Below are positions 1-7,038 of a DNA stretch of 24,616 nt, one piece after another. The first letter of the stretch is position 1, and the number at the start of each line of letters is the position of its first letter. The notes beneath the pieces were generated by a model, which did no database searches, was not told the origin of the DNA, and saw only the letters and a list, made by a program, of their open reading frames with translations. Made by a program: the position numbers and the translations under genes. The stretch is from Brevundimonas sp. UBA5866 (lineage in GTDB: Bacteria > Pseudomonadota > Alphaproteobacteria > Caulobacterales > Caulobacteraceae), in the NCBI RefSeq assembly GCF_002432125.1, contig NZ_DJFS01000034.1, forward strand, positions 1 through 24,616. The letters are read 5' to 3'.

Positions 1-1
1 C

Positions 2-247
2 CGCGCCACCGCAGCCGCTGCGAAGGCCCGCGTCACCGAAGAATTCAATGCCCGTCTGGCTGCCGACGAAGCTGTCGTCAGCGCCCGCATCGCCGAGGCC
101 GAGGCCAAGATCGCCGCGACCCGCGACGCGGCTATGGGCAATGTCACCACCATCGCTTCCGAAGCGACCAGCGCCATGCTGGAGCGCCTGACCGGCAAGG
201 CCCCGACCACGGCCGAGCTGGAAGCTGCCATCAAGGGAGCTGCCTGA
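2..247 (+). CDS. atpF2: ATP synthase F0 subunit b' (C-terminal part)
   Basis: This is the 3' end of a gene that enters from the left edge; the frame is open from base 2 to the TGA at 245-247. The visible 81 residues are Ala/Glu/Lys-rich and heptad-like, as expected of the long helical stalk of an F0 b-type subunit, and end in a short alanine-rich tail. In alphaproteobacteria the peripheral stalk is a b'/b heterodimer encoded by two adjacent genes, and a full b subunit gene follows after only two bases. The stalk links the membrane sector to F1 and resists rotation. The N-terminal membrane helix lies outside the window. The b' assignment rests on gene order and composition; another b-type paralogue is the only real alternative. 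Confidence 0.85.
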   Translation, partial: RATAAAAKARVTEEFNARLAADEAVVSARIAEAEAKIAATRDAAMGNVTTIASEATSAMLERLTGKAPTTAELEAAIKGAA

Positions 248-249
248 TC

Positions 250-765
250 ATGCCCGCTTTTCTGACCGCCCACTTCTGGGACATCAGCAACCCTGAGTTC
301 TGGGTTGGCGTCGGCCTTGTTATCTTCTTCGCCATCGTAATCCTCGCTGGCGTGCCGAAGCTGGTCGCTGCTGGCCTCGACGCCAAGGCCGCCAAGATCC
401 AGGCCGATCTGGACGAAGCCGCCCGTCTGCGTGCCGAAGCCGAAGCCATGCTGGCCCAGATCCGCAAGGAAAAGGCCGAAGCCGAGGCCCAAGCTCAAGA
501 GCTGCTCTCGACCGCCGAAGCCGAAGCCAAGCGCCTCGAAGCCGAAGCCAAGGCCCGCATCGAGGAATCGACCGCCCGCCGTCAGGAACTGGCCGAGCGC
601 CGCATCGCCCAGGCCGAAGCCGAAGCGACCCGCGAAGTGAAGTCGGCCGCTGCCGATCTCGCCGCCAAGGCCGCCCACGAGATCCTTTCGGCCCGTATCG
701 CCGGTGCCAAGTCGGATCCGGCTCTGGACGCGGCCATCGGCCAACTGGCTGGCAAGCTGAACTGA
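250..765 (+). CDS. atpF: ATP synthase F0 subunit b
   Basis: The 171-residue protein has one N-terminal membrane helix (about residues 17-36) followed by a long charged coiled coil from about residue 45 to 150 rich in A-E-A-x-A-K type repeats. This is the architecture of the F0 b subunit, which dimerises with b' to form the stator stalk binding F1 through delta. The length is close to the usual 160-170. The ATG is two bases after the b' stop, with a GGGAG sequence at the end of the b' frame, so the two are probably translationally coupled. It is the last gene of the operon, since a strong intrinsic terminator follows within 30 bases. The family is confident; whether the genes are named b' and b in this order is inferred from related genomes. 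Confidence 0.93.
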   Translation: MPAFLTAHFWDISNPEFWVGVGLVIFFAIVILAGVPKLVAAGLDAKAAKIQADLDEAARLRAEAEAMLAQIRKEKAEAEAQAQELLSTAEAEAKRLEAEAKARIEESTARRQELAERRIAQAEAEATREVKSAAADLAAKAAHEILSARIAGAKSDPALDAAIGQLAGKLN

Positions 766-788
766 GTTTTCAGGATATCCTGAACGTC

Positions 789-820
789 AAAAGGCCCCGC
801 ATTGCGGGGCCTTTTTTCTT
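789..820 (+). terminator. Intrinsic terminator of the atp operon
   Basis: A perfect 10-bp stem AAGGCCCCGC (791-800) pairs with GCGGGGCCTT (804-813) across a 3-base loop, followed by a T-rich tail. It lies 25 bases after the atpF stop. The left arm is preceded by AAAA, so it may also act weakly for the minus-strand gene that ends at 838. Confidence 0.92.
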
Positions 821-837
821 GTCCCGGGAACAGCGCC

Positions 838-1308
838 CTAGTGGGCGGGGGCGGCACCTACGGGATGGGCATGCGCCTTCTCGCGCTTGAGGAGACGTTC
901 AAAGGCCGCGCCGAGCACCGCACCATAGATGGCGTGCGTCGCCAGCATCCAGGCCATACCTTCAAAACCACCAGAGGGCAGGATTCTCTGACCCGGTACG
1001 ATCATGGTCGCATAGATCATCAGAACCACCCATGCGCCGACGGCAAAGGTGATGCCTTTGGCCATCGGTACCTTGGTGGGCAGGCGGCCATAGAGCAGGC
1101 CAAAGGCCGTCCCCAGAACCACTACGCCGAACAGGATGTGAAGGACCCACCCTGCGGTGACATTCCCTGTCATCCCGAACATCTTGGCGACGATCATCGG
1201 GAATGGGGGAAACATTTTCAGGACGAACATATTGATGGCCTCGATGAGGCTCACCACCACTGTTGCGGAGATGCCCGCTACAATGCCGTTTTTTACGCGT
1301 GACATCAT
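838..1308 (-). CDS. Four-helix membrane protein, DUF6789-like
   Basis: A 156-residue integral membrane protein with four predicted helices (about 8-28, 53-73, 84-104 and 117-137) and a short basic, His-containing cytoplasmic-type tail. The Gly-rich helices and the spacing resemble the DUF6789 family of small inner-membrane proteins of unknown function; this is recognition by pattern and not by search. I place the start at the first of two adjacent ATGs (1306-1308), which has GGGAGG ten bases upstream; a longer open frame to 1350 has no comparable ribosome site. It converges on the atp operon, whose terminator may serve both. No function should be assumed. Confidence 0.72.
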   Translation of the reverse strand: MMSRVKNGIVAGISATVVVSLIEAINMFVLKMFPPFPMIVAKMFGMTGNVTAGWVLHILFGVVVLGTAFGLLYGRLPTKVPMAKGITFAVGAWVVLMIYATMIVPGQRILPSGGFEGMAWMLATHAIYGAVLGAAFERLLKREKAHAHPVGAAPAH

Positions 1309-1428
1309 TAGTTCAGCGCCTCCCAACGCCAACTTCTCGAGACTACGCAAGACCTAGGGTAAGCTTTTTTTGGCCTTGTGTCGAAGAACGGCGTTCACAT
1401 TAACGTGCGTAGGCGACGCGGGGCGCAG

Positions 1429-1460
1429 CAAAAAGCCCGCGACCCGAGGTGGCGGGCTTA
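1429..1460 (-). terminator. Terminator of the PGPGG-motif membrane protein gene
   Basis: Read on the minus strand, AAGCCCGC and GCGGGCTT (1452-1459 and 1433-1440) form an 8-bp stem with an 11-base loop followed by a short T run. It lies 23 bases after the stop codon at 1483. Confidence 0.75.
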
Positions 1461-1482
1461 TGCGTTGCTATGGAAATCCGGC

Positions 1483-1941
1483 TTAGCCGCAGCGCGTGCG
1501 CGACGCAGCCTCGGCCCTTCTGGCGGCCCGCTTGATGCGCGAACGGCGCACGGCGCAGCGGATGCGGCGACGCAGTTTCGGCAGGGGACGACGACGGCGC
1601 GGACGGATCACCAGCTTTTCGACACGCAATGCCTGCTGCCAGAAAACCGGAGCGATTTCAGGGTTTTTGCGCATCAGGCGGCGGAAGGGATAGACCCAGT
1701 TGGGCTTGGCCTTCTGTGCCTTGATGAACTGACGTTTCGCCCAATAGGAGTTGCGCAGCACGATCACCAGACCCAGGGTGATGACCGGAATACCGCCCGG
1801 TCCGGGCAGGGGCGCAATGATGATCCCCACAAGAATGACCAGCACGCCAACAGCCATCAACGCCAGACGGCGAAGGCGGCGGTTCCCCTGACGCGGGGGC
1901 GGCGATACCAGCGGGGACAGTACCAGAGTCACGGGCGACAC
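1483..1941 (-). CDS. Small membrane protein with PGPGG motif
   Basis: The 152-residue frame starts with GTG (1939-1941). It shows a hydrophobic helix at about 26-43, the turn motif PGPGG at 46-50, a second hydrophobic stretch at 51-62, and a very basic C-terminal tail (about 112-150) dominated by arginine. The Pro-Gly-Pro-Gly turn between two helices resembles the PGPGW putative transmembrane family, with G in place of W. The arginine-rich tail would face the cytoplasm and could touch nucleic acid or lipid head groups, which is speculation. The start is uncertain: no good ribosome site precedes the GTG and the frame is open further upstream without an ATG. Function unknown. Confidence 0.65.
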   Translation of the reverse strand: MSPVTLVLSPLVSPPPRQGNRRLRRLALMAVGVLVILVGIIIAPLPGPGGIPVITLGLVIVLRNSYWAKRQFIKAQKAKPNWVYPFRRLMRKNPEIAPVFWQQALRVEKLVIRPRRRRPLPKLRRRIRCAVRRSRIKRAARRAEAASRTRCG

Positions 1942-2067
1942 AGTCTCGAAAGCAGGCGACGGGGAGGTCGTCGGGGATGGAAGTGGGGTGTCCGGGGAGA
2001 ATCGACAACCTGCTTGAACGAGATTGAAGGCTTTAAGGTGTCTGTTGGATGAACGCCGGTTTAGCTT

Positions 2068-2109
2068 TGCTGAAAAAGAAAACGCCGTGTCCCGAAAGAC
2101 ACGGCGTTT
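2068..2109 (-). terminator. Intrinsic terminator of the gcv operon
   Basis: A perfect 12-bp stem AAACGCCGTGTC (2080-2091) with GACACGGCGTTT (2098-2109), loop of six bases, followed on the minus strand by a T-rich tract (TTTTCTTTTTC). It lies 25 bases after the gcvPB stop and has no comparable partner on the plus strand. Confidence 0.93.
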
Positions 2110-2133
2110 GGTCAGCTAAAGCTTGATCCGGAC

Positions 2134-3702
2134 CTAGGCGGCCTGGTTGGAGCCTTCCGGTGCCACCCAGCGCAGCTTGGGCGAGCGGGCGGCCTTGGTT
2201 TCGTCCAGACGGCGCATCGGGGCGTGGAACGGCGCGCCCTTGAAGCGGTCGACGTCGCCCGCCTTGGCGGCCTGTGCCAACAGACGCATGGCTTCGATGA
2301 AGCGATCCAGCTCGGCCTTCGATTCCGTCTCGGTCGGCTCGATCAGCATGGCCCCGTGAACGACCAGCGGGAAATACATGGTCATCGGGTGGAAGCCCTC
2401 GTCGATCATCGCCTTGGCGAAGTCGAGCGTGGTGATGTCCGTACCCTTGAGCCATTCGTCGTCGAACAGGGCCTCGTGCATGCACGGCCCGTCCGGGAAG
2501 GCGGCGCTCATCAGGTCGGACAGGCGGGCCTTGATGTAGTTGGCGTTCAGCACGGCGTCCTCGGCCACCTGACGCAGGCCGTCAGAGCCGTGGGACATCA
2601 TGTAGCTGAGGGCGCGCACATACATGCCCATCTGGCCCTGGAAGGCGCACAGACGGCCAAAGGTTTGGGCGGCCTCGTCCTCTTCACGCTCGACCAGTTT
2701 GAAGCCGTCACCGGTGTTCACGACCCACGGAGCCGGTGCGAACGGGGCCAGAGCTTCGGACAGCACGACCGGACCTGCGCCCGGACCGCCGCCGCCGTGC
2801 GGCGTCGAGAAGGTCTTGTGCAGGTTGATGTGCATGGCATCGACGCCCAGATCGCCCGGACGCACGCGACCGACGATGGCGTTGAAGTTGGCACCGTCGC
2901 AATAGAAATAGGCGCCTGCCTCGTGGGTCAGGCGGCTGATTTCCATGATGTCGCGCTCGAACAGGCCGCAGGTGTTCGGATTGGTGACCATGATGGCCGC
3001 CACGTCCGGACCCAGCTTGGAGGCGAGGTCAGCCACATCCACGCGGCCGTCGTCGGTCTGGGCGACCTCGACAACCGTATAGCCGACGAAGGCAGCGGTG
3101 GCAGGGTTGGTGCCGTGGGCCGAGGTCGGGACCAAAACCTTGCGGCGCTGCTCGTGCTCGCCCTTGGCTTCGTGGGCGGCGCGGATGGCCATCAGGCCGC
3201 ACAGCTCGCCGTGGGCGCCGGCCTTGGGCGACAGGGCGACGGCGGGCATACCCGTCAGCGTGGTCAGCCAGTGCGACAGGCTGTCCATCAGCTCCAGCGC
3301 GCCCTGCACCGTCGATTGCGGTTGCAGCGGGTGGATGTCCGAGAAGCCCGCCAGGCGGGCCATCTTCTCGTTCAGGCGCGGGTTGTGCTTCATGGTGCAC
3401 GAGCCCAGTGGATAGATGGCCAGATCGATGGCGTGGTTCTTCTGGCTCAGGCGCACATAGTGGCGCATGGCTTCCGGCTCGGACAGGCCCGGCAGGCCAA
3501 TCGGATCGCGGCGGACCAGATCACCGAGGTCCGAGCCATCGGTCTTGGGCGTGGCGAGGTCCACGCCCGTCTTGCCCCAGCCTTCGCCTTCGAAGATCAG
3601 CGGCTCGTCTTGCAACAGGCCACGGCCACCGGTCAGGGTAGCGGGCTTGGCCTCGACAGTGTTCGGGGTGGTCGGGCGGCCGACGTTGTTCATGGTGCTC
3701 AT
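2134..3702 (-). CDS. gcvPB: Glycine dehydrogenase (decarboxylating) subunit 2
   Basis: This is the beta half of the two-subunit P protein, a PLP enzyme that decarboxylates glycine and passes the aminomethyl group to the lipoyl arm of GcvH. The 522-residue length fits the family. The motif HINLHKTF places the PLP-binding lysine at K296, followed by the Gly-rich TPHGGGGPG loop; CDGANFNA (about 268-275) and SAHGTNPA (about 194-201) are other conserved cofactor-pocket segments. The ATG at 3700-3702 is preceded by AAGGAAGGG, which overlaps the stop of gcvPA; the genes are 15 bases apart, indicating co-translation. A second in-frame ATG three codons on is less well placed. It is the last gene of the operon. 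All key residues I can recognise are present. Confidence 0.96.
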   Translation of the reverse strand: MSTMNNVGRPTTPNTVEAKPATLTGGRGLLQDEPLIFEGEGWGKTGVDLATPKTDGSDLGDLVRRDPIGLPGLSEPEAMRHYVRLSQKNHAIDLAIYPLGSCTMKHNPRLNEKMARLAGFSDIHPLQPQSTVQGALELMDSLSHWLTTLTGMPAVALSPKAGAHGELCGLMAIRAAHEAKGEHEQRRKVLVPTSAHGTNPATAAFVGYTVVEVAQTDDGRVDVADLASKLGPDVAAIMVTNPNTCGLFERDIMEISRLTHEAGAYFYCDGANFNAIVGRVRPGDLGVDAMHINLHKTFSTPHGGGGPGAGPVVLSEALAPFAPAPWVVNTGDGFKLVEREEDEAAQTFGRLCAFQGQMGMYVRALSYMMSHGSDGLRQVAEDAVLNANYIKARLSDLMSAAFPDGPCMHEALFDDEWLKGTDITTLDFAKAMIDEGFHPMTMYFPLVVHGAMLIEPTETESKAELDRFIEAMRLLAQAAKAGDVDRFKGAPFHAPMRRLDETKAARSPKLRWVAPEGSNQAA

Positions 3703-3717
3703 GTCTTTGGCCCTTCC

Positions 3718-5061
3718 TTACGCGACTGCGGATTTGAGTGCGGTGGCCAGCGCTGGGATGTCGCTGTCCAGCGTGGTCTCGGTGGCGGCGACCAGCAGGA
3801 CGTCGTCCATGCCGGCATCCGGTGCGAGGCGGCTGTAGGGGACACCGGCGAGGATGCCTTGGGCGGCCAGCGTCTCGACGACCTCGGCGGCGTTCTTCGG
3901 CAGCTTGACGGCGAACTCGTTGAAGAAGCGCGGGGTCAGGACCTCGACGCCATCGATGGCGGCCAGAGCGTCACGGGTGGCCAGCGCCTTCTCGTGGTTC
4001 AGCAGGGCCAGCTGGCGCAGGCCCGTCTCGCCCAGCAGGCTCATGTGGATGGTGAAGGCGAGGGTGCAGAGGCCCGAGTTGGTGCAGATGTTCGACGTCG
4101 CCTTGTCGCGGCGGATGTGCTGCTCGCGCGTCGAAAGCGTCAGCACGAAGCCACGACGGCCCTCGGCATCGACCGTCTCACCGCAATAGCGGCCCGGCGT
4201 CTGGCGCAGCAGTTTTTCGCGAGTGGCGAACAGGCCGACGTAGGGTCCGCCGAAGTTCAGCGCGTTGCCGATCGACTGGCCCTCGGCGGCGACGATGTCA
4301 GCCCCCATTTCGCCCGGCGACTTCAGCAGGCCCATCGACACGGCTTCTGTCACGACGACGACCAGCAGGGCGCCGTTGGCCTGTGCGGCCTCGGCGATCT
4401 TGGTGACGTCGGTGGCGGTGCCGAACACGTTCGGGGTCTGGACGACGACGCAGGCGGTGTCCGGACCGATCTGGGCGATGACGTCGGCCTCGGCATCGAC
4501 TGCCGGAGCCAGAACCTGCGTTTCCACGCCCATCGCGTGGACCACGGTCTCGGTCGCACGGACATAGTGCGGGTGAACGCCGCCCGAGATGACAGCCTTG
4601 TTGCGGCGGGTGACGCGGGTGGCCATCAGCACGCCCTCGGCCATGGCGGTCGAGCCGTCATAGAGCGAGGCGTTTGCGACCGGCATACCCGTCAGGTTCG
4701 CGACCTGCGTCTGGAACTCATAGAGGTATTGCAGGGTGCCCTGCGCGATTTCCGGCTGATACGGCGTGTAGGAGGTCAGGAACTCCGAACGCTGGATGAT
4801 GTGGTCAACCGTGGCCGGAACGTGGTGCTTGTAGGCACCCGCACCGCAGAAGAACGGAACCGAACCGGCGGTCTTGTTCTTGGCCGCCATCGCCGACAGG
4901 GCCCGCTCGACTTCCAGTTCGCCCGCCACGCGCGGCAGGTCCACAGGGCCGCTCAGGCGGGCCGCTTCCGGCACGTCCACAAAGAGGTCATCGATCGACT
5001 TCGCCCCGATCGCGGCCAGCATGGCCTCGCGATCATCGGCGGTCAGAGGGAGGTAACGCAT
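3718..5061 (-). CDS. gcvPA: Glycine dehydrogenase (decarboxylating) subunit 1
   Basis: This is the alpha half of the heteromeric P protein, which forms the decarboxylase with GcvPB. The chosen start gives 447 residues beginning MRYLPLT, the usual length and N terminus for the family; an ATG eight codons upstream (5083-5085) would add residues that do not look family-like. Recognisable segments include the PYQPEIAQG region, YDGSTAMAEG, and GQSIGNALNFGGPYVGLFA, which belong to the aminotransferase-fold core without the catalytic lysine, as expected because the lysine is in subunit 2. It lies 90 bases downstream of gcvH, separated by a terminator-like hairpin, and 15 bases before gcvPB. It should be expressed from the gcvT promoter unless there is an unseen internal one. 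Confidence 0.95.
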   Translation of the reverse strand: MRYLPLTADDREAMLAAIGAKSIDDLFVDVPEAARLSGPVDLPRVAGELEVERALSAMAAKNKTAGSVPFFCGAGAYKHHVPATVDHIIQRSEFLTSYTPYQPEIAQGTLQYLYEFQTQVANLTGMPVANASLYDGSTAMAEGVLMATRVTRRNKAVISGGVHPHYVRATETVVHAMGVETQVLAPAVDAEADVIAQIGPDTACVVVQTPNVFGTATDVTKIAEAAQANGALLVVVVTEAVSMGLLKSPGEMGADIVAAEGQSIGNALNFGGPYVGLFATREKLLRQTPGRYCGETVDAEGRRGFVLTLSTREQHIRRDKATSNICTNSGLCTLAFTIHMSLLGETGLRQLALLNHEKALATRDALAAIDGVEVLTPRFFNEFAVKLPKNAAEVVETLAAQGILAGVPYSRLAPDAGMDDVLLVAATETTLDSDIPALATALKSAVA

Positions 5062-5105
5062 GTTCGTTTCCGATCCATCCGGCATTCGGCCGGAGTATTG
5101 GGAAG

Positions 5106-5141
5106 GGTAAAAGAAACCCGCTCCGGTTGGACCGAAGCGGG
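5106..5141 (-). terminator. Terminator-like hairpin between gcvH and gcvPA
   Basis: On the minus strand an 11-bp stem (5131-5141 with 5117-5127, one G-T pair) and 3-base loop are followed directly by TTTCTTTTACC. It starts 10 bases after the gcvH stop and ends about 45 bases before the gcvPA start. The structure is that of an intrinsic terminator placed inside an operon, so partial read-through is the likely outcome. Confidence 0.8.
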
Positions 5142-5151
5142 CAGGGCAGTC

Positions 5152-5517
5152 TTAGAGGGTCGCGAGGAAGGCGTCGTAAGCCGCCTTGTCCATGAGGCCG
5201 TCCAGTTCCGAGGCGTCCGACACCTTGATCTTGGCGAACCAGCCTTCGCCTTCCGGCGAGGCGTTGACGGTTTCCGGCGCATCGGCGAGGGCACCGTTGG
5301 CTTCGACCACCTCGCCCGAGACGGGGGCGTAGACGTCCGACGCGGCCTTGACCGATTCAACCACGGCGAAGCTGTCGCCCTTGGTCACGGCCTTGCCGAC
5401 TTCCGGCGTTTCGACGAACACGACGTCGCCGAGGGCTTCAGCCGCGTGGGCCGAAATGCCGACGGTGGCGATGTCGCCGTCCAGCGAGACCCATTCGTGA
5501 TCCTTGGTGAATTTCAT
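5152..5517 (-). CDS. gcvH: Glycine cleavage system H protein
   Basis: GcvH is the lipoylated shuttle of the glycine cleavage system, carrying the aminomethyl intermediate from P to T and then being reoxidised by dihydrolipoyl dehydrogenase. The 121-residue length is typical. The lipoyl domain is clear: DHEWV near the N terminus, the ESVKAASDVYAP motif with the lipoylated lysine at K57, and GEGWFAKIK in the last third. The start ATG (5515-5517) lies 12 bases after the gcvT stop with GAGGG in the gap. No dihydrolipoyl dehydrogenase (L protein) gene is in the window, as is usual since L is shared with other dehydrogenases. Confidence 0.97.
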   Translation of the reverse strand: MKFTKDHEWVSLDGDIATVGISAHAAEALGDVVFVETPEVGKAVTKGDSFAVVESVKAASDVYAPVSGEVVEANGALADAPETVNASPEGEGWFAKIKVSDASELDGLMDKAAYDAFLATL

Positions 5518-5529
5518 GGCTGATCCCTC

Positions 5530-6645
5530 TCAAGCCTTGGGTTTGCGGTAGTAACGGGTCGGTACGAACGGGCTGGCGACGACCTCGGCCGCGGCGGGTT
5601 TGCCGCGGACGATGACCTTCAGCTCGGTACCGATGTCGGTGTAGGCCGGCGGCACGAAGCCGATGGCGATCTTGTTGCCGGTCGAAGGCGAGGGGCCACC
5701 CGAGGTGACCACGCCGATGACGTTTCCGTCCTTGTCTGCGATCTCTGCACCCTCGCGGGCGGGCGCGCCTTCCTTGACGATCAGGTTCACGCGCTTGCGG
5801 GCCGGACCGTCGGCCAGTTCCTTCAGGATGCGCTCGGCACCCGGGAAGTCGGCGGCTTCCTTGCGCGACTTGGACAGGGCGAAGGTCAGGTCGGCTTCGA
5901 CCGGAGAAACGGTGGCATCGAGGTCATGGCCGTGCAGCGGCAGGCCCGCTTCGAGGCGCAAGGAGTCGCGCGCGCCCAGACCGATCGGCTTCACCCGCTC
6001 GTCTTCCAGCAGCAGGTTCCATACCCGTTCGGCTTCGGAAGCGGGGATCGAAATTTCGAAACCGTCCTCGCCTGTATAGCCAGAGCGCGAAATATAGCAG
6101 TTTACCCCGAATACGTTCAGGCAGGTGACGTCCATAAAGGCCATTTCCGCCAGCGCCGGTTCGTGCTGGACCATGACATCGATGGCTTCCGGCCCCTGGA
6201 TGGCCAGCAGGGCGCGGTCTTCCAGAACTTCCAGCTTGGCGTCGCCCTGCAGGTTGGCACGCAGGTGGGCGAAGTCGGCGTCCTTGTTGCCGGCGTTGAC
6301 CACCACATAAAGACCGTCGTGGTCGGGCTTGCCCGCCATCAGGTCGTCCATGATGCCGCCGTCGTCGTTCAGCAGCAGGGAATATTTCTGTTTGTGATCC
6401 TTGAGGATCTTGTAGTCGCCGGGGACGAAACGCTCGAACTGCTCGATGGCGTCCTTGCCGGTGATCTTGGCCTGGCCCATGTGGGAGACGTCGAACAGAC
6501 CGGCGTGCTCGCGGGTCCATTTATGCTCGGCCAGCACGCCTTCGTACTGGACCGGCATGTCATAGCCGCCAAAGCCGACCATGCGCGCACCGAGCGCACG
6601 GTGAGCCGCGTTCAGCGGGGTGGTTTTCAGGACTTCATCGCTCAT
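5530..6645 (-). CDS. gcvT: Glycine cleavage system aminomethyltransferase (T protein)
   Basis: GcvT takes the aminomethyl group from GcvH, transfers the methylene to tetrahydrofolate and releases ammonia. The chosen start gives 371 residues. Family segments are FDVSHMGQ (about 51-58), the GGIMDDL motif with the expected catalytic Asp at D101, SGYTGEDGFEI, GLGARDSLRLEAGLPLHGHD, and the C-terminal TSGGPSPS segment. I chose the ATG at 6643-6645 because CGGAG lies eight bases upstream; a frame open to 6672 would start inside the riboswitch expression region. It is the first gene of gcvT-H-PA-PB and sits 50 bases downstream of a tandem glycine riboswitch, so it should respond to glycine. All expected motifs are intact. 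Confidence 0.96.
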   Translation of the reverse strand: MSDEVLKTTPLNAAHRALGARMVGFGGYDMPVQYEGVLAEHKWTREHAGLFDVSHMGQAKITGKDAIEQFERFVPGDYKILKDHKQKYSLLLNDDGGIMDDLMAGKPDHDGLYVVVNAGNKDADFAHLRANLQGDAKLEVLEDRALLAIQGPEAIDVMVQHEPALAEMAFMDVTCLNVFGVNCYISRSGYTGEDGFEISIPASEAERVWNLLLEDERVKPIGLGARDSLRLEAGLPLHGHDLDATVSPVEADLTFALSKSRKEAADFPGAERILKELADGPARKRVNLIVKEGAPAREGAEIADKDGNVIGVVTSGGPSPSTGNKIAIGFVPPAYTDIGTELKVIVRGKPAAAEVVASPFVPTRYYRKPKA

Positions 6646-6695
6646 GGGCGCACTCCGGAGTCGCGTTCTCACGGCAAAGGCTTGCCGTACGCGCC
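6646..6695 (-). promoter_or_regulatory. Likely expression platform of the glycine riboswitch
   Basis: Between the second aptamer and the gcvT ATG the minus strand holds a 7-bp hairpin (6671-6677 with 6681-6687, loop 6677-6681 region) and a GGGCGC segment (about 6691-6696) complementary to GCGCCC at 6646-6651, immediately before the start codon. The CGGAG ribosome site lies between them. No T-run follows, so control at translation initiation is more likely than termination. This is inferred from base pairing seen by eye. Confidence 0.5.
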
Positions 6696-6912
6696 CCCGC
6701 TGTCCCTTAGGCCTGAGAGATTCCGATCGTCCCGCTCATGTGAGGGTGACAGGACGACCTTGCTCCTTCGGCGCGCCTTGGGGCCTCCACCCGTCAGCGA
6801 CTTTCCAGCGTTTCAGTCCCCTCGCGGTCCTTTTGCCTGAGCGTTTCCGGGGCGGTTGCGCCTTCGGCTCCGGAGCAATGTTTCCCATTCCCCCGATCTC
6901 TCCCGCGAGAGC
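6696..6912 (-). ncRNA. Tandem glycine riboswitch (two gcvT aptamers)
   Basis: The minus-strand leader of gcvT contains two successive copies of the glycine aptamer. The first (about 6822-6910) has GGGAGAG, a GCCGAAGGCGCAA element and CTCAGGCAAAAGGACCGCG; the second (about 6698-6813) has GCGCCGAAGGAGCAAG and CTCTCAGGCCTAAGGGACAG. These are the conserved 'CCGAAGG-GCAA' and 'CTCAGGC-AAAGGAC' cores of the gcvT RNA motif. A short linker joins them, as in cooperative tandem glycine riboswitches. Position directly upstream of gcvT fits an activating switch that turns on glycine breakdown when glycine is abundant. Exact ends are approximate. Confidence 0.95.
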
Positions 6913-6969
6913 AAGCCGACCTAAGCCATCGACTCCGGTTCGAAGTCAAGCGCCGCCACACTTGCGGCA

Positions 6970-6990
6970 TCAATGAACAGGCGTCATTGA
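6970..6990. promoter_or_regulatory. Perfect inverted repeat, possible operator
   Basis: TCAATGA (6970-6976) and TCATTGA (6984-6990) form a perfect 7-bp inverted repeat with a 7-base spacer, giving half-sites about 14 bp apart centre to centre. It lies in the divergent region 48 bp upstream of the fbp start and about 60 bp upstream of the gcv riboswitch. The two arms are followed by GGGG-N6-CCCC. A dimeric repressor or activator could bind here; no regulator gene is adjacent to suggest which. Confidence 0.4.
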
Positions 6991-7038
6991 GGGGTTTCAT
7001 CCCCAGTCCCGAAGCTGATTTGGATTTAATAACCCATC

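Noticed and set aside
1942..2008. An upstream ATG at 2006-2008 as the start of the PGPGG membrane protein.
   Set aside because: It is in a different frame from the conserved membrane segments and would need a frameshift with no supporting evidence.
2224..5523. A very long plus-strand open frame of about 1,100 codons opposite gcvPB, gcvPA and gcvH.
   Set aside because: It is antisense to three confident genes and crosses their junctions; high-GC codon bias alone opens this frame. Its composition is not protein-like.
6930..6957. GGTTCGAAGTC followed by GCCGCCA looks like a tRNA T arm and acceptor end.
   Set aside because: No matching 5' acceptor strand, D arm or anticodon arm is found in the preceding 80 bases.
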